In this document: in pieces, positions 35,590 through 47,300 of the stretch | How positions within the stretch are numbered: position 1 is the first letter of the stretch | How the letters are laid out: every line of letters begins with the position of its first letter | NCBI GenBank assembly: GCA_028571685.1 | Contig: CM053143.1 | Coordinates: 55,297,208-55,361,207 of the forward strand | Source of the DNA: Heterohyrax brucei | Lineage: Eukaryota; Chordata; Mammalia; Hyracoidea; Procaviidae | Reading direction: 5' to 3' | DNA length: 64,000 nt | Translations under genes and position numbers: made by a program | The notes under the pieces: model-generated | Told to the model about the DNA's origin: nothing | Database searches by the model: none | Seen by the model: the letters and a program-made list of their open reading frames with translations, nothing else

Positions 35590-36600
35590 GAAACAGAGAG
35601 ACAAAAGGATATAATGATGCATGCATATTAAAATCATCAAAAATGTTAGGGGAGAACAGTTGAAACATGAAACAGAAGTAAGAAATTATGAAGAACAATA
35701 TTTCAGGTTATGGTAAAGTAAAAGCTCAGTAGATAAGTTAAACTTCAAAACGATGCTGCTGACCAAAAAAATCTGAAAAAGATTTCATTGGGTTGAAGTA
35801 AAATCTAATAGATAGGGATATATAAGTGTATCAAGGTATGTACTACATCTTTCTCAAAAGGCTAGAAAAATTGTAAATAAATGCAAAGGAATTTTTATAA
35901 AACATAGACCAGTAACTTCTCAGAATCAGACCTAGCATTTCAGACTGAAAGGCTTACAGTAAGCCAAAAAAACTAATATTTTTAAATTACTTACTATAAT
36001 AAAGTTCAAACCATGAAAGACAGAAAAAGGTATACAAACTTTTAGAGATCACCTACAAAGGAACATGAGTATAAATAGCACATTGTCAATATCATTACTA
36101 GAAAAAAATATAGTGAAGTAATATTTTCTATTTCTTGAAGAAAAAAACTTTCAAACTCATAATTTTGTAACTAGCTAAATCATCATGTCCATTTGTATTA
36201 TCTTTGAATATATTATCAGGTATAGATACACTAAATGCTCAGAAAGTTTATTATACACAGACTATCTTTGAAACAAATTCTCAAAGATATACTGCATCAG
36301 GAAGAATAGTAACTTTCAAAGGGTGCCACAGATCTGGGAAGTAAGAGTGGCTAATAACTTAGGACAGGTAACATATCTAGCTGTCAAAGAAGGAAAAGTA
36401 CCAGCAGTGTGGATGGGGCATGAAGAGAAAAGAAAATCAAGGAAGAATGGAACCCTACATAGATCAGTGAGACTACGATTTAATGAACTGAGGAGTATGA
36501 TTAACTGTCTGAGAATGGAAGGGATATAACAGAAAGAAGGAAAGCCAAGTACAGAAAGAGAAAGATGGAAAGGAAATGAAGCAAGCTATAATGGAAATTA
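35590..36600 (+). mobile_element. Possible HAL1/L1-type ORF1 relic
   Basis: The run 'tcttgaagaaaaaaactttc', the following A-rich text, and 'tctttgaaacaaattctcaa' near 36265 resemble the 3' part of HAL1 or an old L1 ORF1. It is degraded and the edges are uncertain. Confidence 0.4.
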
Positions 36601-37264
36601 AATTTACAGTGACTAAGCAGCTCAGCTTGTCAAGTGTGGAAACTGGTCTTACATCACAATGATAAATTAAGTTAAAAAAACTGGAGATAAGCTAGCCGAA
36701 AATATAGAATCCAAAACTAAAAAGCAAAGATTTATTCTTGAGGATGATGGGAATTCACTGAATGTTTTTGATTTATTAAGTAATACAATAAAGCTTTGTC
36801 TTAGATAATTTTAGAAACAATGTCTGAGTCAGTTGAAGGTAAAGGAGACAGAAGGTATTAAGAAGGTTTTGAAAGAAATCAATTAAAAAGTTCAAGTTCC
36901 CTGAAAGAAAATGAGGCTATAGACTATAATAACCTGGGAAAGGAAAAGCTGAACAGGAAAGTTACCCACGTTGCCTTGTCTTGGGTCATGCCTAGAAATC
37001 CACTGCTTTTTTCACACCCCCGTTAGAAAACTTCTCTTCTGGGGGGAAACAAAAATGCATAATATATATCTTAACTATCAACAAACTGTGAAAGAAAGTT
37101 AAGGGCAAAAAACCCCCCAAAAACCAGAAAACAGAGTGCACATTTCAGGAGGCAGAAGGACGGCGACACGCAGACAGCAAGAGAAGCACTGAGAGGGCCA
37201 TCAGCAGGATGAAATAAACCAGACTCCAATCATCCTTCTAACAGGAGAGTTAATTAAAATCAGG
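36601..37264. other. Unassigned stretch
   Basis: No gene is recognised. The portion 37117-37250 is GC-richer and may be an additional repeat. Confidence 0.4.
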
Positions 37265-37278
37265 AAAATTAATTAGAG

Positions 37279-37634
37279 CTCTAACTATGGCCCCCGGGTA
37301 CCCTGTTAACCAAGAACTAAAACTATTCTCAAAGCCCACTCTTCAGACAAAGATTAAACTGGACTATAAAGCAAAAAATTACATTTGTGAGGCGTGTGCG
37401 TCTTGGTTCAGTCAGATGCGTGAGATCCAATGGGTACCTTCTGCCCGGAGGCAGGGTGAAAAAGCAGGAGGGACAGGAACTGGATGAGCACGCACAAGAA
37501 ACCCCAGGTGGAAAGGGGGACTATGCTGTCCCATAGCAGGGATTGCAATTAATGTCACATAAAGATATGTGCATAAATTTTATATGAGAAATTAATTTGA
37601 ACAATAAACTTTCATATAAAGTACAATAATAAAA
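37279..37634 (+). mobile_element. Unclassified poly(A) retroposon, copy A
   Basis: It is homologous to the core of 53585-54094 (for instance 'gcccactcttcagacaaaga' against 'attcactcttcagccggaga'). It ends in an A run at 37631-37638 and is flanked by a perfect 14-bp repeat, aaaattaattagag, at 37265-37278 and 37635-37648. It therefore looks like a 5'-truncated retroposon with an A tail. Confidence 0.75.
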
Positions 37635-37648
37635 AAAATTAATTAGAG

Positions 37649-38039
37649 TTAACACTACTTATCAGCTATCATGGTTGAAGAAGAGTCAGGTGCTTTTAGA
37701 AATAAATGCTTCCCAAAGTGCATGGTCAATATCACACTAACAGGAATAATTTGTACCCTCATCTGAGACTTGTCTAAGGTAACTATAGCTCTAGCTGGTC
37801 ATGTGACTGAATTGAAATCTAAGCATCAGAGATCAATCTTCTCAAAAGACTTGAGGTCATTGGCATTTGCCCTGGGAATCAGATTGAACCTGAGTAGAAA
37901 AGATTCCCTCTCAGTACAAAGATTAAGACAGATTTTAGAATTCATGAGTCAGGGAACGTGATCTGTACAGATGTGTTAAGGAACATTTCTTAAGATTAGA
38001 AGTGTAGACACTTGTAAGTTGAAGAACTGAACTAAGGTG
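37649..38039. other. Unique stretch
   Basis: I see no gene or repeat. Confidence 0.4.
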
Positions 38040-38190
38040 ACTGAAAGAGGAGGTGACAGGATAGGAGGCACTGGAGAGCAAAAAGAAGAGAAGGAAGTGG
38101 AGGAACGGGGATGGAGGGGAAGAGGGAGGAACAGAAGGAGGCGTGGAGGGAAGGAAGGAAGGACGGAAAGAGAGAAGGAGGGGGAAATCT
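38040..38190 (+). repeat. Polypurine (GA-rich) low-complexity tract
   Basis: Over about 150 bp the plus strand is almost all A and G, including ggaa-type repeats near 38150-38165 and very few pyrimidines. Confidence 0.9.
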
Positions 38191-38566
38191 TACTTTCTAG
38201 GGTCTGAAAGTGAGATAAACTTACATTGACTATACTACAATATAGTACTCTTTTGAAGCCTCTATAGAAAAAGGTTTAATAATCCCATCCAAGTCATATT
38301 TGGAATACATTTTAAGAAGACTAACAAGAAAGAAATTGCTTGGGGAAAGAAGGCAAATCTGGTGCCCACTATGTATGTCCTTCATCCTTAATCAGAGAAA
38401 GGTTCCCCTAAATGAAAATATGTGAACATTAACCATCCCCAGCTCCCAGTAGACAAAGTATCTGGTGGCTGCAGCGGCATAATAATCCAGTGGGATATTA
38501 TGCTTGTTTTGCACTGTAAGTTGTATTAATGCTGAATGAAATGCACTTAAAACTTGGTCTACATGG
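38191..38566. other. Unique stretch
   Basis: I see no gene or repeat. Confidence 0.4.
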
Positions 38567-39745
38567 TTGTTGCTGGGTGCTGTCAACTTGATTCAGACTC
38601 ACAGTGACTTGATCCACAGCAGAACAAAAGACTGTCTGCTCTTGTGACACATTCACAATTGTTTTTATGTTTAAGTCCATTGTTGCAGCCACTGTTTCAA
38701 TCCATCTCACTGAGAGTCTTCCTGTTTTTCATTAAGCCTCCACTCTACTAAGCATGATGTCCTTCTCCAGGGACTGATCCCTCTTGACAATATGTGGAAA
38801 GTATGTAAGATGCAATCTTCCGATCTTAGCTTCCAAGGAGCACTCTGATTAAACTTCTTCCAGATCTGTTTGTTCTTTTCGCAGTCCATGGTACATTCAC
38901 TATTCCTCTCCAACACACAATTCAAAGGCATCAGTTCTTTCTCTGTCTTCTTTATTCATTGTCCAGCTTTAGCACATATACAGTGTGTTCAAAAATACCT
39001 TGCCTTGGGTCTTGCATGCCTTAGTCTTCAAGTTGACATCTCTACTTTTTTACACTTTGAAGAGATCCTTGGTGGTAGCCTTTCTGAACACAATGCATCT
39101 TTTGATTTCTTAGCTGCTGTCTCCATGTGGAGACGTGTAAAATGAAATCTTGACAACCTCAATCCTTTTTTCATTAATCAAGATGTTGCTTACTGGTCCA
39201 GTTGTGAGGATTGTAGTTTTCTTGATGTTGAGGTGTAATCCATACTTAAAGCTGTGGTCTTTGATCTTCATCAGTAAGTGGTTCAAATCCTCTTCATTTC
39301 CAGCAAGCAAGATTGTATCACTCGTTAATGAGTCATCCTTCAATCCTGGTGGCCTCATTCTTCTTTACATGGTCTAGCTTCTCGGGGCATTTGCTCGACA
39401 TACAGATCAAAATGGTGTGGTGAAAAGATAGAACCCTGGTGCACGCATTTCCTACCTTTAAATCACTCAGTGTCCCCTTGTTCTGTTTGGATGACTGCTT
39501 CTTGATCCATATACAGATTACTCGTAATCACAATTCAGTGTTCTAGAATTCCCGTTCTCAGTAGTGTTATCCATAACTTTTCATGATCTACACAGTCAAA
39601 AGCCATTGCATAGTCACTGAAACACAGGTAAACATCTTTCTAGTATTCTCTGTTTTCAGCCAAGATCATCTGACATCAGCAATGATATCCCTAGTTACAC
39701 CTCCTCTTTTGAATCTGTTTTGAATTTCTGACAGTTATCATCTGA
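38567..39745 (-). mobile_element. RTE1 LINE, 5'-truncated, minus strand
   Basis: It runs from the reversed tail 'ttgttgctgggtgctgtcaa' to 'gttttgaatttctgacagtt'. A minus-strand open piece at 39110-39358 carries 'FKYGLHLNIKKTTILTTGPV', the stretch following the polymerase core. Confidence 0.88.
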
Positions 39746-40005
39746 CATAAAGTGTAAGATGTTTGATATCATCAGGAGGTTATCACTGACCAAAAAAATG
39801 CTAGGCATCTAAAGTTTAACATTGTACTAGTGTAGCCACCGAGAAGCTACATTATATGAGTATTTACCAAAAGTTTATCTTTCTGTGTATGATAGCATAT
39901 ATGTACATTTGCAGCTGTCCTTTCAACTATTTTACTATACTGTATGAACATTGTGGTTGATATTTCATTTGTTTCTTAATTATTAATCATCAGAAATTTA
40001 GTAGA

Positions 40006-40212
40006 AGACTCTTGGTGACACAGTGGTTAAAGTACCCAGCTGCCAACTGAAAGATTGGTGGCTAAAATTCATGAGCTGTACTGTGGGAGCAACTTGTGGC
40101 AGTCTACTTCTGTGAAGATTTACAGCACTGGAAATGCTGTAAGGCAACTCTACTCTGTGTTATAAGGTCACTAAGAGTCAGGGTTGACTTGACAGCAGTA
40201 GATTTTTGGTTT
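40006..40212 (+). mobile_element. AfroSINE, long variant, plus strand
   Basis: The head 'ggtgacacagtggttaaagt', an extra middle block 'ctacttctgtgaagatttac' and the tail are all present in order. Confidence 0.85.
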
Positions 40213-40311
40213 AGGACTATGATAAGAAATATAACTATTTTTAAAGAGAGGTTTTACACAAAATTGTAGCACATACTATAACTTCCTTTGGCAGTGCTTA
40301 ATGCTTTCTTG

Positions 40312-40468
40312 GAAATCCTGATGGCATAGTGGGTTAAGTGCTATGTATGGTTGTTAACCAAAAATTAAGTAATTTGGATCCACCAAGCGCTCCTTGGAAA
40401 CTCTGTGGGGCGTTTCTTCTCTGTCCCACAGCATTGCTATGAGTCAGAATAGACTCCACAGCATTTTT
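40312..40468 (+). mobile_element. AfroSINE, plus strand
   Basis: It runs from 'ttggaaatcctgatggcata' to 'agaatagactccacagca'. A flanking repeat 'aatgcttt' is seen on both sides. Confidence 0.9.
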
Positions 40469-40629
40469 TTAAAAATGCTTTCCTAATACTGTTCCCTTTA
40501 GAATTCATCTGTTTTTTTTTTAACAGTGAAATAAAACACTGGCAGTAATAAACACATTTTAAGGGTTAGGTTTTGTTTATTTGTATTCCCCAGTTCAAGT
40601 AGTTTGAATTAACTACTACACACACACGA

Positions 40630-41035
40630 GAGAGGAAACCACCACTCATCAGTCAGTGGTGGCTTGCACGTTTCTATAATTTTGGAAGCTACACCATCAG
40701 AAATTCCCACACCACCTGGATCATTCATGGTGGATAAGTTTCAGTGGAGCTTCCAGACTAAGAAAGGCAGTGAAAGGCTTGGTGACCTCCTTCTGAAAAT
40801 TAGACAAAAAGAACCTTCTGGGTCACTGCAGAATATTGTTCAATATAGTGCTAGAGTATGTTCCCCCTTGGTTGGAAGGCACACAAAATAAACATTGGTT
40901 GCAACAACAAACTCACACATGTCAAGGATCATGAAGATGGACCAAAATAAGGCAACATTTTGTTACATTGTACAGAGGATCCTTAGGGGTGGAAACCAAC
41001 TCAAGAACAACTAACTACAACAGCAATGAGAGATA
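40630..41035 (+). mobile_element. RTE1-derived non-autonomous element (5' leader joined to 3' tail)
   Basis: The left 230 bp match my recollection of the RTE1 5' leader ('ggtggcttgcacgtttctat', 'agtggagcttccagactaag'), and the right end is an RTE/AfroSINE-type tail ('ggaaaccaactcaagaacaa', then 'ctaactacaacagc'). No coding region lies between. A 24-bp near-perfect hairpin sits at 40639-40662. Confidence 0.7.
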
Positions 41036-41239
41036 AATATGGATCATCCTGAGACCGGAGCTAAAATTGAAAGTTAACTTACAATAAATTAAATGAATAT
41101 ATGGTAAATTAGTATCTGTAGTCTATATATCATATCATAGAAGTGTATTCTTTTCAGTAGCACAGATATAGGTGAAATAGTTTATGTTGCCTACAAAAGA
41201 AACTTAAAACTATTTTCTTCACCAACTTTTTGTTTTTTC

Positions 41240-42653
41240 AGCAAACAGAGGCAGCAGTGGAAGTACTCACTTGTCTATGCCAAGAAATTTAGAGGACAGC
41301 TACCTGGCCAGCTGACTGGAAGAGATCCATATTTATGCCCATTCGAAAGAAAGGTGATCCAACCGAATGTAGAAAATACCAAATAACATCGTTGATATGA
41401 CACGCAAATAAAATTATGCTCAAGATCTTTTAAAAGTGACTCAACAATATATTGACAAGGGACTTCCAGAAATTCAAGCTGCGTTCAGAAGAGAATGTGG
41501 AACAGGGATATCATCGCTGGTGTCAGATGGATCTTGGCTGAAAGCAAAGAATACCAGCAAGATGTTTACTTATGTTTCATTGACACAAAAGCATTCCACT
41601 GTGTGGATCACACTAAACTATGGCTAATGTTGCAGAGAATGGGAATTCCCAAACACCTAATTGTGTTCTTAAGGAATCTGTATATGGATCAAGAGGCAGT
41701 TGTGTGAACAGAACAAGGGAACACTGCATGGTTTAGAGTCAGGATAGATGTGTATAAGGGTTATAGCTTCTCACCATAACTTTTTAATCTGTATGCTGAG
41801 CAAATAATTCAAGAAGCTGCATTATACAAAGAGGAATGACGCATCAGGATTGGAGGACAACTCATTAACAACCTGCGTTATGCAGACGACACCACCTTAC
41901 TTGCTTCAGATAAAGAAGATTTGAGGCATTTACTGACAAAGATCAAGGACCACAGCCTTCAGTATGGGTTGCACCTCAACAGCAGGAAAACAAAAATCCT
42001 CACAACTGGACCACTAATCATGTCATCATAAATGGAGAAAGGATTGAAGTTGTCAAAGACGTCATTTTCCTTGGGTCCACAATCAATGTCCTTGGAAGTA
42101 GCAGCCAAGAAATCAAAAGACACATTGCACTGGGAAAATCAACTGTAAAGAACCTCTCCAAAGTCTTCAAAAATAAGGATGTCACCTTGAAGAATGAAAT
42201 GCACCTGACTCAAGCCATGGTATTTACAATCACATCATGTACATGTGAAAGCTGGACAATGAACAAAGAAGAAAGAAGAATTGATGCCTTTGAATTGTGG
42301 TGTTAGAGAATAATGTTGAACGTACAATGCACCACCAAAAGAACAAACAGATCTGTTCTGGAAGAAGTACACCCAGAATGCTCCTTGGAAGCAAAGATGA
42401 CAAGACTGTGTCTTACATACTTTGGACATGTTGTCAGGAAAGATCAGTCCCTGAAGAAGGACATCATGCTTTGTAGAGTGGAGGATCAGCTAAAAAGAGG
42501 AAGACCCTTGAAGAGATGGATCGACACAGTGGCCGCAACAGTGGACATAAGCATATAAACAATTGTGGACATGGCACAAGACTAGGCAGTGTTTCATTCT
42601 GTTGTTCATAGGGTTGCTAGGAGTCCAAACCTACTCCAAGATACAACAACAGC
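41240..42653 (+). mobile_element. RTE1 LINE, reverse transcriptase to 3' end, plus strand
   Basis: This is the best-preserved RTE piece in the window. It runs from 'ctcacttgtctatgccaaga' to the tail near 42653 and includes the catalytic box. Part of it (42312-42592) reappears inside the neighbouring L1 at 43797-44074. Confidence 0.93.
41436..42558 (+). pseudogene. RTE reverse transcriptase and C-terminal region, broken
   Basis: The order is: the FRRECGT stretch (41488-41510), then in another frame 'YLCFIDTKAFHCVDH' (about 41570-41612), then the catalytic RYADDTTLL with YADD at 41879-41890, then the LNSRKTKIL stretch (41970-42000), then the C-terminal 'RTNRSVLEEVHPECSLEAK' block (42340-42395). 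An intact protein of this family reverse-transcribes the LINE RNA at the insertion site and can also move AfroSINE RNA that shares its tail. Frameshifts near 41510-41570 and 42020 and a stop at 42304 inactivate this copy, although the catalytic YADD is intact. Confidence 0.88.
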
Positions 42654-43796
42654 TTTTTAAGTCAATGACCATGGATGAGTTTCTTAATTTTTAAACAATG
42701 CTCAGAGTATAATGGAATTGTAATAGTTTACATAAGACATTATTCAGATGTCACTTGTTCCCAGTAGATTAGCATTCCCGTTTTGTGTTTTTTGTTAATA
42801 TATCTGAGGTGAAGGCTGTACTATTTTTGTTTGTTTATTTATTATGATTAAATGAAAGTGTACATTCCAATATGAATTTGCATGCACACCTATACGTGGC
42901 TTCCACTGCTCTCCCTGCTTGGTGATAGTACACTCTTCCTCTCTGCTCCATACGTGTCCTATCCTCCCAACAATCTCCTATACCCTCCTCTCCTTGCACT
43001 TCCATTCCTCCAGTACAACGTCAGCAGGACGACATCCTATAGATGCACAGAACCATAAAGTGCACACATGATATGGTCACGCTGCATCTCCAAGTCCAAT
43101 CCATTCCTGTATGAAGAGTTGACCTTCATTATGATTTATGGACATTGGAACCATCAGAGCCAGGGTCCATGCTCCCAGGGGGACCCCAAAGCCCCCAGAC
43201 CATCAATTGAGGTCTTTTAGGGGAGATCTCAAGTTGCACCCTTTTTTACTCTTGTGTTGCTGGTCAGACTCAACTTTGTGAGCTCCATGGTAGCTATCAC
43301 TGGTGGTAGCCAGGCAGCATCTGGTTCTTCCATTCACGAGTTGATGTAGTAATCCACTCACATGAGTCTCTCTGTCATCTGGATTCTCTTTCTCCCATGT
43401 AGTTTTGGTCCTTGGTGATCATCCATTCCTGCTGAGTTGGGACCATTTGCTGTACCCTCAGATGGCTTAAAAGCTTGGCAGCTTTTAAGACCCCAGACAC
43501 AACTCGCCAATGTGGGGTGTAGAGGGTTCTCTTAGCAAAATGCTAGTTGTGCCAATTGGCCTCGATTTCCCCTGGGAACATGGTCCCCGGCCCCCTGCCC
43601 CAGCTACTCTGTCCTTGCAATATTGGGTTAAGATGGGAGGAATACTCATGTTATGTTGAAGTCCAATTAATATTGATCTTCTTTCTAATGTGTGCTATCA
43701 CCGATTTCACCCAACCAAATTTCTATCAACTGTCTAATCTAAACCCTCCCCCCTCAAACTCCCTTCCTCCCGACACTTGCAATCATCAAAGAGGGG

Positions 43797-44074
43797 AATG
43801 TTGAACGTACAATGCACCACCAAAAGAACAAACAGATCTATTCTGGAAGAAGTACACCCAGAATGCTCCTTGGAAGCAAAGATGACAAGACTGTGTCTTA
43901 CATACTTTGAACATGTTGTCAGGAAAGATCAGTCCCTGAAGGACATTATGCTTTGTAGAGTGGAGGATCAGCTAAAAATAGGAAGACCCTTGAAGAGATG
44001 GATCAACACAGTGGCTGCAACAGTGGACCTAAGCATATAAACAATTGTGGACATGGCACAAGACCAGGCAGTGT
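43797..44074 (+). repeat. Copy of the adjacent RTE embedded in the L1 3' end
   Basis: It matches 42312-42592 with 8 substitutions and one 3-bp gap by my count, about 97%. It shares with it private variants such as 'cgtacaatgcaccaccaaaa' where other RTE copies read 'cgtaccatggaccgcc'. L1 sequence stops at 'tcatcaaagag' and resumes at 'tatgagtctgg'. Confidence 0.95.
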
Positions 44075-44097
44075 ATGAGTCTGGTTTTAAGTTCTTA

Positions 44098-46836
44098 TCA
44101 TAGATGTCTCATACAATATTTGTCCGTTTGTCGCTGATTACTTTCACTCAACATAATGTCCTCCAGTTGAAACCAGGTTATGAGATGTTTCCTAAAATCA
44201 TCATTGTTCTTTATCACTGCATAGTGTTCCGCTGAGTATATATATCATAGTTTACCTAACCATTCCACTGTTGTTGGCCATCTGGGTTGATTCCATCTTT
44301 TTGCTATTGTGGACTTTGCTGTGATAAACATTCATGTGCAAGTTTCAGTTGGTGTGAATGGCCTTGATTCTGTAGGATATATTCCGAGGAGTAGAATTAC
44401 TCGGTCAAATGGTTTGTCTATATCCAGCTTTTTATGGAAGCTCCAGATTGCTATCCAAAGAGATTGCACCATTTGGCAATCCCACCAACAGTGTAGGAAT
44501 GTTCCGATTTCTCCACAGCCTCTCCAGTATTTGTTACTTTGCGTTTTTCAGATCATGGTCAACCTGGTTCAGGTGAGATGGTATCTCATTGTAGTTTTGA
44601 TTTGAATTTCTTTAATAGCTAAAGATCATGAGCATGTCTGCATGTGGTTTTTGGCTGCTTGGATCTCCTCTTTAGAGAAGTGTCTGCCCATCGCTTATTT
44701 AGACTATGTTTTTTCTTATTGATATTTTGTAGTACCTTATAGATCATGGAGACCAGGTGACAGTCTGACATAGACTTGCCAAACATTTTTTCCCATTCTG
44801 TAGGTAACCTTTTAATTCTATTAATAAACTCTTTGGATGAGCAAAAGTGTTTGACTCTTAATAGTTCCCATTTATTTTCTTTTCTGTTGTTTATGGTATG
44901 TTTGACAGATTTTGAAGTCTGTTTATGTTGTGTATTAAAACTTCCATTGCTGTTTCTACTTTTTCTTGGATGAGCTTTACCGTTTCAGATTTGATATTTA
45001 GGTCTTTTATCCAGTTTGAGTTGGTTTTTGTATAAGGTCTAAGAGAGAGGGTTTTTTTTTTTCAATTTATTTCAGATGGATATCCAGTTTTTCCAGCACC
45101 GTTTGTTGAAGAGATTGTTTTTTCCCCAGTTTAATGTCTTAGGACCTTTGTGGAATATCAACTGTCCATAGGAAGATGGTGTCATCTCTGGGGTTTCAAT
45201 TCTGTTCCATGGATCTGTCTCTTTTTGTACCAGGACTATGCTGTTTTGACTACTGTGGCAGTGTAATAGTTTCTGAAGTTGGGTAATGACAGGCCTCCCA
45301 GTGAGTTCTTCTTCTTCAGCAGTGTTTTACTTATCTGGGGCTTCTTCCCTTTCCAAACAAAGTTGGTAATTTGTTTCTCCATCTCATTAAAAAAAAAAAA
45401 TCATTGTAATTTGTATTGGGATTGCATTATATAAGTAGATTGCTTAGGGTAAAATAGACATTTTCACAACATTAAGTCTTCCTATCCATGAGTAGGGTAG
45501 GTTTGTCCATTTACGTAAGTCTCCCTCAGTTTCTTTCAGTAAGGACCTGTAGTTCTCTTTGTAATGGTCTGTTATTTCTCTGGTTGCATTTATTCCTAGG
45601 TACTTTATCTTCTTAAGGGCTATAGTAAATGGTATTGATTTGATGATTTCTTCATTAACAGTCTCGTTGTTGGTATAAATGAATCCTACAGATTTACTTT
45701 TGCTGAACTCTTCTGTCAGTTTGAGTAGTTTACTTATAGATTCTTTATGATTCTCTGCATATACATTCATATCATCTGCAAATAGGGAGATTTTTACATC
45801 TTCTTTGCTGATAAAGACACCATTTATTTCTTGGTCTTGTCTAATTGCTCTGGCTAGAACTTCTAGTACAATATTGAATAGGAAAGTTGAGAGTGGGCAT
45901 TCTTGTCTAGTTCCTGTTCTCAAGGGAAACTGTTTCAGTCTCTCTCCATTAAGAATGATGTAGGCAGGTGGCTTTGTATAAATGACCCTTATTATCTTGA
46001 GGAATTAGCCATCTATTCCTATTTTGCTGAGAGTTTTTAGCATGAATGGGTGTTGGACTTTATCAAATGCTGTTTCTTTATCACTAGACAAAATCAAGTG
46101 ATTCTTGTCTTTTTTGTTGTTTATGTGGTTGGCCACATTGATTGTTTTTCTGATTTTGAACCAGCTTTGCACCACTGTAAAAATCCAACTTGGTCATGAT
46201 GGGTTATTTTTTCAATACGTCATTGCATTCTATTGGCAAGAATTTTGCATCTAGATTCATGAGTGATATTGGTCTGTAGTTCTCCTTTTTTGTTGGATCT
46301 TTCCATGGTTTTGGTATCAGGGTTATGCTGGCTTCATAGAATAAATTTGTTAGTGTTCCATCCCTTTCTATACTATGAAATAGTCTCAGTAGTATTGGAG
46401 ATAACTCTTCTCTAAAAGCTTGGTAGTGAAGTTATCTAGGCCAGGGTTTTTTTGGTTGGCAGTTTTTTGATAAATTTTTCAATCTCTTCCGTTGTGATGG
46501 GTTTATTAAGTTGTTCTTCTTCAGCTTGTGATAATTTTGGTAGGTGACATGAATTAAGGAATTTATCCATTTCCTCTAGGTTTTCAAATCGATTTTATCT
46601 GAGATTAGAATTGCCATACCTACTCTTCTTTGTTCATTGTTAGCTTGCTATATGTTCTTCCATTCTTTAGCTTTCTGTTTGTTCATATCTTTAAGTGTAA
46701 GGTGAGTTTCTTGTAGGCAACATATGGATAGATCCTGTCTTTTGATCAAAGAAATCACTTGATGTCTCTTTACTTGACCATTCAGTCCATTCACATTCAA
46801 TGTAATTATTGACAGGTATGTGTTTAGTGCTGCCAT
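44098..46836 (-). pseudogene. L1 ORF2 relic with a 1-kb internal deletion
   Basis: The start is the ATG at 46834-46836 (MAALNTYLSIITLNVNGLNG), and the N-terminal endonuclease motif ICCLQETHL is visible at about 46690-46720. The reverse transcriptase FADD box is at 45771-45782. Compared with the L1 at 20661-25235, the segment equivalent to about 23480-24495 is missing at a junction near 46590. This removes the rest of the endonuclease, including the GDFN and SDH motifs. Many frameshifts add to this, so the copy is dead. Confidence 0.9.
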
Positions 46837-47300
46837 TGTGATATGTTTATGTTTGTGTTGATGTTTTCTCCGTTCATATTAATCTATTTGCACACATTCT
46901 TCTTTGTGAGATCATTTTCCACCTTTTTCAGGGTTGGTTTGGTGGTTATTGAGACTCCTCCAGTACATGTCTTGTTTTGATATGCTGCATCTTTATTGTG
47001 CTTTATGGCTGCTCCTATCATCCCCCTTAATAAACTATGTATAAACTCAATTTTAATTGCTACCAGTCTTATCAACTTCCTCTCCATCTGGAAGGACAGT
47101 GACAACTGTAGTACATCCCTCTTTTTAATATCATGACATCATAGTTTTCGTGATATGTTCACTGGATTATTTCTTTCACTACTATAGCTTTGATTGAGTT
47201 TGGAGCCTTCCTTAACTGAGTAGGATTCTGGGTAATATGTCATTTATTTGCCTTAAAATATAGAATTAGTGGTTCCATTTTTCTAAGCTGAGAGAGTCTT

